Shown here: piece by piece, positions 52,715 to 64,000 of the stretch
Layout of the letters: the number at the start of each line of letters is the position of its first letter
Numbering within the stretch: position 1 is the stretch's first letter
From: Thermoleophilaceae bacterium
Lineage (GTDB): Bacteria > Actinomycetota > Thermoleophilia > Solirubrobacterales > Thermoleophilaceae
DNA: 64,000 nucleotides
NCBI GenBank assembly: GCA_030447725.1
Contig: JAUJOQ010000001.1
Span: 187,068 to 251,067 of the forward strand
Direction of reading: 5' to 3'
Made by a program: the position numbers and the translations under genes
Notes under the pieces: generated by a model
Told to the model about the DNA's origin: nothing
Database searches by the model: none
The model's input: the letters and a program-made list of their open reading frames with translations, nothing else

Positions 52715-53560
52715 TCAGGACGCCCGGGCGGCTCGACGATCGCAGCTCGGGCCAGGCTGCTCCTCGTCGGCCCGAGTCACCGCGGTCATGACCGGCTGAT
52801 GGTACCCAGCGTTCTCACCACTGAGCCAGGTGATCTCCGTGAACCCGGCGTCCTCGGCGGCTCGTGACAGCGCGCCCGAGGTGATCGCCCGATATCGGGT
52901 GCTGTGGTGCGCCACCGTCCAGCCGTCGCCGGACTCGGTCAGTAGCAGGAACCGGACGGTGTAAAGCGGACTGTCGGGGCCATCCCAGTCTTGTAGCCGG
53001 ACGACGACGCGGCGCGGCGGGCCTGCCACGAGAATCGGCGGCGCAGTGGCCGGTCGCTCGACCAGCGCCCTGTCGAAATCGCGAGTGCTTATCACCAGCA
53101 GTCCTCCCGGTCGGAGCTTCGAGCGCATCGCCCGCAGCGCCTTGGATACATCCACATCGTCGAGAAGATGTGGAACCGCGTTATCGCAAGAGATCACGAC
53201 ATCGAACTCGCCGGCGACCCCTGCGAGATCGCGAAAGTCAGCCACGCCAAACGCGACGTCGGCTCCAAATCGAGTGGCCTCGACACGTGCGCGCTCGACC
53301 GAGTCTTCGCTGATGTCGGTACCGCACACGCGGTAGCCCCGACGGGCCAGTCCGATCGCCTGGGTTCCGATCCCGCAAGAGCAATCAAGAATCTCTCTCG
53401 CGCCCGGATGAGCCTGACGGATCAGTCGATCGATCGCGGCCCCTTGCCGCTCAACCGCCTCGTCCCACCTGTCGCCGTAGACGAGGTGGTAGTCGCTGGC
53501 GAAACCATCGTAGAAGTCCGCTACCGAAGAAGCCGCTGGAGTGAACGCTTCCGTGGGCAC
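52715..53560 (-). CDS. Class I SAM-dependent methyltransferase
   Basis: A 281-residue protein. FYDGFASDYHLVYGDRW at the start and the SAM loop ILDCSCGIGTQAIGLARRG, then CGTDISEDSVERAR and FDVVISCDNAVPHLLDD, are typical of small-molecule N-methyltransferases such as glycine/sarcosine methyltransferases. LRPGGLLVISTRDFD marks the late sheet strand. GTG 53558-53560 is the likely start. It is divergent from the HAMP kinase, 129 bases apart. Substrate is not predictable. Confidence 0.85.
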   Translation of the reverse strand: MPTEAFTPAASSVADFYDGFASDYHLVYGDRWDEAVERQGAAIDRLIRQAHPGAREILDCSCGIGTQAIGLARRGYRVCGTDISEDSVERARVEATRFGADVAFGVADFRDLAGVAGEFDVVISCDNAVPHLLDDVDVSKALRAMRSKLRPGGLLVISTRDFDRALVERPATAPPILVAGPPRRVVVRLQDWDGPDSPLYTVRFLLLTESGDGWTVAHHSTRYRAITSGALSRAAEDAGFTEITWLSGENAGYHQPVMTAVTRADEEQPGPSCDRRAARAS

Positions 53561-53689
53561 TGTTCGAGTGTTGCAGTGAACGCCGTGGGCGGCGGCGAGA
53601 GTCGCTGCACGGAGGCCCGGGAGGCGGTTGCCCCAGGCTGAACGCAGCGGTACTGTCCATCGGGCTTTGCACCCAAGGAAGGAGCTCGC

Positions 53690-59254
<5,565 letters not shown>

Positions 59255-59260
59255 GCGAGC

Positions 59261-61714
59261 ATGACGCCGGGGCGCCGCGCGCGCGTACTGCTCGTCGACG
59301 ACGAGCCCGACAACCTCGTGGCGCTCGAGGCGGTGCTCGAGCCCCTCGGCCCGGAGCTGATACGGGCGACATCCGGCGAGGAGGCGCTGAGGCAGCTCCT
59401 CCAAGGGGAGTTCGCCGTGATCCTCCTCGATGTCCGCATGCCCGGCTTGGACGGCTTCGAGACGGCCGCGCTGATCAAGCGGCGCGAGCGCACGCGCCAC
59501 TTGCCGATCATCTTCGTGACCGCCATCAGCAAGGACACCGAGCAGGTGTTCCGCGGCTACTCCGAGGGTGCCGTCGACTATCTGCTGAAGCCCTACGACC
59601 CGGTGGTGCTCAGGTCCAAGGTCGCTGTGTTCATCGAGCTGTACGAGAAGGCTGCCGCGCTCGAGGAGAGCGAGCAGCGCTTCCGCACCGCCTTTGCCAA
59701 CGCCCCCAGCGGCATGGCCCTCGTTTCCGCAGAGGGCCGATTCCTGCAGGTCAACCGGGCGCTCGCCGACATGCTCGGGCGCGCCCACGCGGAGCTCGCC
59801 GGAAGCCCCTGGGACTCGATCTTGCATCCCGAGGAGAGGGTGGAGGACCGTCGAGCACTGCGCGAGCTGGTCGAGGGAACCCGCACCATCTACCGCGCCG
59901 AGCGGCGTTGCCTGCACGCGGATGGCCGCGCGCTCGTGGTGGCGCTCAGCGTGTCGCCAACGACCGGCGAGGCCGGCGGGGTGCAGCAACTCATCGCGCA
60001 GGTCGAGGACGTCACCGACCGCCAGCGGGCCGAGCGCGAACGGGCCGAGCGGCTCCAGGAGCGGGCCGCACGCGCGGAAGCGGAGGCGGTCGCGCAGATG
60101 GTGAGAAGCGTGCAGAGCGTCTCCGACACCGCGCTGGCGCACCTTGCCCTCAACGATCTGCTGCCCGAGCTGCTCGACCGCATCGGGGAGACGCTGCGAG
60201 CCGACGCGGTCTCTGTGCTGCTGAGGGATCCAGAGGGCGACGAGCTCGTCCTGCGCGCCACGCGCGGGGCGAGCGCGTCGGTGGAGGCGCTGCCCGCCCG
60301 GTTCGGGCATGGAACCTTCGAGGGGCGCGTGGCCGAAGAGCGGCGGCTGATCGCCATCGATGACATCCGAGGCGAAGGCACAGAGCTCTTCGACGACAAT
60401 CTGCGCGGGAGCGGCGTGCGCTCGCTGATGGGCGTACCGCTGGTGGCCGAGGGCGAGGTGAGCGGCGTGTTGCGCGTGGGGTCGACTTCGCCCAACCGCT
60501 TCGATGACAACGATGCCGCGCTGCTGGCCCTGGTCGCGGACCGCGCGGCGCTCGCGATCGGCAACGCCAGGCTGTACGAGCGTGAGCACGGCATCGTAGA
60601 GACGCTGCAGCGATCGCTGCTGCCCGACCGCATGCCGCGCCTCCCGGGGATGTCCATCGCCGCGCGCTACCAGCCCGGCGGTGCGGACGTCGGCGGCGAC
60701 TGGTACGACGCCATCGAGCTGGATGACGGCATCGGGCTCGTCATGGGCGATGTGGTCGGCCACGGAATCGACGCCGCGGCAACGATGGGCGAGTTGCGCT
60801 ACGCCCTCCGCGCCTACGCGCTCGACGGCCTGTCGCCGGGTGCCGTGCTCGCCAGGCTCGACCGGCTTATGGACCAGCTGCAGGACGACCGGATCACCAC
60901 GCTGTTCTACGCCGTCATCGACGCGGACTGGACGCAGGTGTGCTTTGCGAGTGCGGGGCACCTTCCTCCCCTGCTCGTGGAACCCGACGGCAGCGCCGAG
61001 TTTCTCTGGGAAGGGCGTTCGACCCCGCTGGGCGTTCGCATCGGCGGCGACTACGAGGAGGGCACGGCGAGGCTTGCGGGCGGATCCACGCTCATTCTCT
61101 ATACCGACGGCCTCGTGGAGGTGCGTGGCGAGGAGCTGCTCGACGGCCTCGAGCGGCTGCGGAGCGCGGTGCGGGCCGGCCCCATGGAGCCGGATGCCCT
61201 CTGCGATCACGTGATCGAGTCGCTGCTCGGAGGCCGGGCCGCCAGTGACGACGTAGCCCTTCTTGTACTTAGGACGATGCCACTGGCCCGCGAGCTGATG
61301 CGGCTGGAGCTGCGGACCGATCGGTCGTCGCTGCGTCACGCGCGGCGAATGCTGGCTCGCTGGTTGGAGCTGGCGGGCGCAAGCGAGAAGGAGGCATGGG
61401 AGATCGGCCTGGCCACGCATGAGGCGATCGCGAACGCCGTCGAGCACGCCTACGGCTTCACCAACGACCTCGTGCAGATGGAGGCCCGGCTGGCCGACGA
61501 TGAGGTGGCGCTCACGATCAGCGACACCGGCGACTGGCGCGAGCCCGTCGAGGGTGAGCGCGGCAACGGGATCGGCCTGATGAGCAGCCTGATGGACAGG
61601 GTCAGCGTGGACGGGGGAAACGGAGGAACGAGGGTGAAGCTGCGGCGACGACTGGGTCGCGACCGGGTCGCGCCGGTTCACCCGGACGGGCAAGCGGAGA
61701 CGCCCGCCCGCTGA
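59261..61714 (+). CDS. Receiver-PAS-GAF-SpoIIE phosphatase-HATPase protein
   Basis: An 817-residue protein starting six bases after the HAMP kinase. Receiver at 5-125 with Asp 57 ([13 protein letters not shown]); PAS ~150-265; GAF ~290-455 ([19 protein letters not shown]); PP2C-type SpoIIE phosphatase ~465-680 ([40 protein letters not shown]); and an HATPase of the RsbW/anti-sigma kinase class ~690-800 ([18 protein letters not shown]). Phosphatase and kinase on one chain would set the phosphorylation of a STAS antagonist. The neighbouring kinase is the probable input to the receiver. Confidence 0.93.
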   Translation: MTPGRRARVLLVDDEPDNLVALEAVLEPLGPELIRATSGEEALRQLLQGEFAVILLDVRMPGLDGFETAALIKRRERTRHLPIIFVTAISKDTEQVFRGYSEGAVDYLLKPYDPVVLRSKVAVFIELYEKAAALEESEQRFRTAFANAPSGMALVSAEGRFLQVNRALADMLGRAHAELAGSPWDSILHPEERVEDRRALRELVEGTRTIYRAERRCLHADGRALVVALSVSPTTGEAGGVQQLIAQVEDVTDRQRAERERAERLQERAARAEAEAVAQMVRSVQSVSDTALAHLALNDLLPELLDRIGETLRADAVSVLLRDPEGDELVLRATRGASASVEALPARFGHGTFEGRVAEERRLIAIDDIRGEGTELFDDNLRGSGVRSLMGVPLVAEGEVSGVLRVGSTSPNRFDDNDAALLALVADRAALAIGNARLYEREHGIVETLQRSLLPDRMPRLPGMSIAARYQPGGADVGGDWYDAIELDDGIGLVMGDVVGHGIDAAATMGELRYALRAYALDGLSPGAVLARLDRLMDQLQDDRITTLFYAVIDADWTQVCFASAGHLPPLLVEPDGSAEFLWEGRSTPLGVRIGGDYEEGTARLAGGSTLILYTDGLVEVRGEELLDGLERLRSAVRAGPMEPDALCDHVIESLLGGRAASDDVALLVLRTMPLARELMRLELRTDRSSLRHARRMLARWLELAGASEKEAWEIGLATHEAIANAVEHAYGFTNDLVQMEARLADDEVALTISDTGDWREPVEGERGNGIGLMSSLMDRVSVDGGNGGTRVKLRRRLGRDRVAPVHPDGQAETPAR

Positions 61715-61728
61715 GTCGGGCCCAGCGC

Positions 61729-63621
61729 TCAGCCGCCCACTCTGCCGTTGCCCTCGAGCAGGGGCTCGAGCCGGAGTGCGGCGGGCTGCGCGCCCTCGTG
61801 CTCGGCCACCAGGCGCTCGATGTCGTCGCGCTCGAGCACCTCGTTGTCGAGCAGGGTGCGCGCGAAGTGCTCCAGCAGCGGCCGGTGCGCGCCCACCATC
61901 TGCTGGGCGCGCCGGTGGGCCTGGTCGGCGATGAACTGCTGTTCCTCGTCGATCATGCGGCGGGTGGCGTCCGACATCGAATAGTCCCCCGCGGGCAGCT
62001 GCTTGGACTGCAGGTTGGTGCCCATGCCGTAGTCGGTGACCATCGCCCGGCTGATCTCGTGGACCCTCTTCAGGTCGTCCGAGGCGCCGGTCGTGATCTG
62101 GCCGAAGATGAGGTGCTCGGTGACCCGTCCGCCCAGCAGGACCACGAGCAGGTCCATCAGCTCCTCCTTGGTCTTCAGGTAGCGGTCCTCCTCGGGCAGG
62201 TTGAGCGTGTAGCCCAGGGCCTGTCCCCGCGGGATGATCGAGATCCGGTGCACCTTCTCCACGGATGGCAGCAGCTCCGAGCACAGCGCATGTCCCGCCT
62301 CGTGGTAGGCCACCAGGCGCTTCTCGTGGTCGGTGATCACGCGGCGCGACTGCATGCCCGCCACCACCCTCTCCAGCGCGGCCTCGAAGTCGCGGGTGAG
62401 GATGTGCCCACGGCGGTCGCGCCCGGCGAAGATCGCCGCCTCGTTGCAGATGTTGGCCAGGTCGGCTCCCGTGAGTCCGCTGGTCTGGCGAGCCACCAGC
62501 TCCAGGTCCACATCGTCGGCCAGCGGCTTGCCGGCGGTGTGCACGGTGAGGATCTGCTTGCGGCCCTTCAGGTCGGGCGGCGTCACGAAGATCTGGCGGT
62601 CGAAGCGACCGGGGCGCAGGAGTGCGGGATCGAGCTTGTCGATCAGGTTGGAGGCGGCGATCACCACCAGGTTGTCGCCGCCGCCGAAGCCGTCGAGCTC
62701 GACCAGCAGCTGGTTGAGCGTCTGGTCCTTCTCGCCGGAGATGTCGTTGCCCCGGGTGGCGCCAACCGCGTCCAGCTCGTCGATGAAGACGATCGCGGGC
62801 GCCTGCTTGCGGGCCATGCGAAACAGGCGCCGGATGCGGGCGGCGCCGAGGCCGGCGAACATCTCCACGAACGACGAGGCCGACTGGGCGAAGAACTTGG
62901 CGTTGGACTCGTGGGCCACGGCCTTCGCCAGCAGCGTCTTGCCGGTGCCGGGCGGACCGTGCAGGAGGATCCCCTTTGGCACCGTGGCCCCGAGAGCGCG
63001 GAAGCGCTCCGGGTCACGCAGGAACTCGACCACCTCGCGCAGCTCGTCCTTTGCCTCCTCGACCCCGGCCACGTCGCCCCAGCCGATCGACTCCGAGCTC
63101 GCGGGCGTGATCTCCTGCGGCTTGGTGCGCGGCATGTAGCGCAGGGTCAAGATCAGCACCACGGCGATCAGGCCCATGAAGATCACCGGCAGCCAGATCA
63201 GAGCGAAGTTCTCGAGGTCGTCGAGGAAGCTCCCGCCGCCGGCGGCGGCATCCGCGGCCGGCGTCTGGGGACGAACGGTGAAGCTCGCCTTCCCCGATGC
63301 GCCCGTCTCACCGCGGGTGAACGTGGCCGTGGCGCGATCCACGGTCCAGGGCTCGGGCAGCGGCGCGTCGCCGGAGGCCAGAAAGCCGCGCAGCCGTTCG
63401 CGTGCGGTGTCGCAGTTCAGCCGCGAGCTGTCGGCCAGGCTGATGGTGTAGACGCCCTTCTCGAGCGGCAGCGATCCGGCGCGCCCGTCACCTGTCAGCT
63501 CGAGCGGCGCCTCGCAGGTGGCAGCGGGGCTCTGGGCCGCGGCCGGGGCGGCGGAGAAGACGACGGCGAGAAGGACGGCGCCGATGGCGAGCAGGCGAAC
63601 GACGCCCGTGTCACAGAACAC
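61729..63621 (-). CDS. ftsH: ATP-dependent zinc metalloprotease FtsH
   Basis: A 630-residue membrane protease. N-terminal hydrophobic segment (about 8-28), a periplasmic-facing part, a second membrane segment (LIWLPVIFMGLIAVVLILTL, ~125-145), then AAA with GPPGTGKTLLAKAVAHES, FIDELDAVGATRGND, and the protease site HEAGHA in VAYHEAGHALC. It degrades unstable and membrane proteins. GTG 63621 is used; TTG 63657 would add 12 residues. No ribosome site is obvious for either. The C-terminal region lacks the usual extended tail. Confidence 0.93.
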   Translation of the reverse strand: MFCDTGVVRLLAIGAVLLAVVFSAAPAAAQSPAATCEAPLELTGDGRAGSLPLEKGVYTISLADSSRLNCDTARERLRGFLASGDAPLPEPWTVDRATATFTRGETGASGKASFTVRPQTPAADAAAGGGSFLDDLENFALIWLPVIFMGLIAVVLILTLRYMPRTKPQEITPASSESIGWGDVAGVEEAKDELREVVEFLRDPERFRALGATVPKGILLHGPPGTGKTLLAKAVAHESNAKFFAQSASSFVEMFAGLGAARIRRLFRMARKQAPAIVFIDELDAVGATRGNDISGEKDQTLNQLLVELDGFGGGDNLVVIAASNLIDKLDPALLRPGRFDRQIFVTPPDLKGRKQILTVHTAGKPLADDVDLELVARQTSGLTGADLANICNEAAIFAGRDRRGHILTRDFEAALERVVAGMQSRRVITDHEKRLVAYHEAGHALCSELLPSVEKVHRISIIPRGQALGYTLNLPEEDRYLKTKEELMDLLVVLLGGRVTEHLIFGQITTGASDDLKRVHEISRAMVTDYGMGTNLQSKQLPAGDYSMSDATRRMIDEEQQFIADQAHRRAQQMVGAHRPLLEHFARTLLDNEVLERDDIERLVAEHEGAQPAALRLEPLLEGNGRVGG

Positions 63622-63669
63622 AGGGAGTGATATCGGCCAAACCCGCGTCGGCCTCAAGCCACGGGCCGC

Positions 63670-64000
63670 CTATGCGCCCTCCACCAGCAGGATCTCGGCC
63701 AGGGCGGCGCGGCCGACCTCCAGCTGCTCATCGCTGGGCTCTTGTGTTCCCACGATCCGCTGGATCTCATACCCGGGCTTTCGCAGCAGTCGCGACAGCC
63801 ACGTGCCGTCGTTTCGCTCCGACCAGGCGAACACCTCGACCGCCACGGCAGCGCTGCCCAGCGCCACGCCCGCCTCCACCAGCGGCCCGCGCAGCCCCGC
63901 GCGGCGCGCGGCCACGTTGCCGACCGCTGCGGTCCCGAGCATGGGCGCCACCAGGTTCGATCCGCAGCGGTCGTGCTCCTTGTCGGCGTCGCCGACGTCA
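63670..64000 (-). CDS. DUF1385-family membrane protein (N-terminus outside window)
   Basis: Open on the minus strand from base 64000; 109 C-terminal residues visible. HDRCGSNLVAPML, then AVAVEVFAWSERND, and RKPGYEIQRIVGTQEPSDEQ followed by LEVGRAALAEIL are typical of the DUF1385 (YqhQ-like) C-terminus, in which the last part is soluble. The function of the family is not established. It is convergent or co-directional only with ftsH here; both are minus-strand. Confidence 0.85.
   Translation of the reverse strand, partial: DVGDADKEHDRCGSNLVAPMLGTAAVGNVAARRAGLRGPLVEAGVALGSAAVAVEVFAWSERNDGTWLSRLLRKPGYEIQRIVGTQEPSDEQLEVGRAALAEILLVEGA

Noticed and set aside
63945..63965. tRNA T-arm-like GGTTCGATCC
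   Set aside because: It lies within the DUF1385 coding frame and no acceptor stem or D-arm can be folded around it.

Overview
This is a very G+C-rich bacterial chromosome segment. Its gene content fits a high-GC actinobacterium, and I lean to Thermoleophilia/Solirubrobacterales. The clues are a Ku/LigD end-joining set with the polymerase part encoded separately, a eukaryote-like IleS, a seven-iron ferredoxin, PolX, a trehalose phosphatase, many GTG/TTG starts, ATGA/GTGA gene overlaps and a groESL operon with a CIRCE operator. The lineage is an inference; there is no rRNA or tRNA gene in the window to anchor it.

Layout. 1-9.1 kb: a truncated Crp/Fnr regulator, pcm, a NUDIX hydrolase and an ASCH protein in an overlapping run; CIRCE-groES-groEL; an ECF sigma factor coupled to a MerR-DICT regulator; an NmrA-like reductase; ferredoxin; Mrp ATPase; and an H1-like Lys/Ala-rich protein. 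9.1-12.5 kb: the end-joining cluster (LigD polymerase, Ku, phosphoesterase-ligase). 12.5-35.9 kb: ordinary chromosome, including a secreted CAP protein, a UvrD-type helicase fused to a RecB/Cas4-type nuclease, a PAC2 protein, a YhaM-like HD exonuclease, an SCP2-alpha/beta hydrolase fusion, an amidohydrolase, a STAS protein, two half-size TauE proteins, OtsB, PolX, a polyprenol-phosphate glycosyltransferase, thioredoxin, IleS, MarR and FumC.

36.0-45.3 kb is a mobile defence element. It has 29-bp inverted ends (27 of 29 identical) and is flanked by a 14-17-bp direct repeat that duplicates the 3' end of a gabD-type aldehyde dehydrogenase gene. It carries (i) a SIR2-domain gene overlapping an 80-residue partner gene, the SIR2 gene being interrupted by an intact IS21-family element; removing the IS and one 5-bp target duplication restores the frame exactly. 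It also carries (ii) a lone PD-(D/E)XK protein, (iii) a small unknown gene and (iv) a three-gene ABC-type conflict operon: Mrr-like nuclease, small middle component and an SMC/Rad50-like DUF3732-type ATPase with a zinc hook. I see no recombinase belonging to the element.

45.3-64 kb: gabD, an alpha/beta hydrolase-adenylate cyclase fusion, a SpoIID-like protein, YchF, PAP2 phosphatase, methylmalonyl-CoA epimerase, a small kinase and a methyltransferase. Then come an 1854-residue soluble histidine kinase with eight near-identical 92-residue HAMP-type units, a receiver-PAS-GAF-SpoIIE phosphatase-HATPase protein, FtsH, and the end of a DUF1385 protein cut by the window edge.

The most interesting non-coding structure, apart from the element ends, is a two-locus repeat family (groES-groEL spacer and the polX upstream spacer). 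It has 25-bp direct repeats on one side, a short perfect hairpin in the middle and 26-bp direct repeats on the other. No intergenic stretch exceeds about 300 bases.
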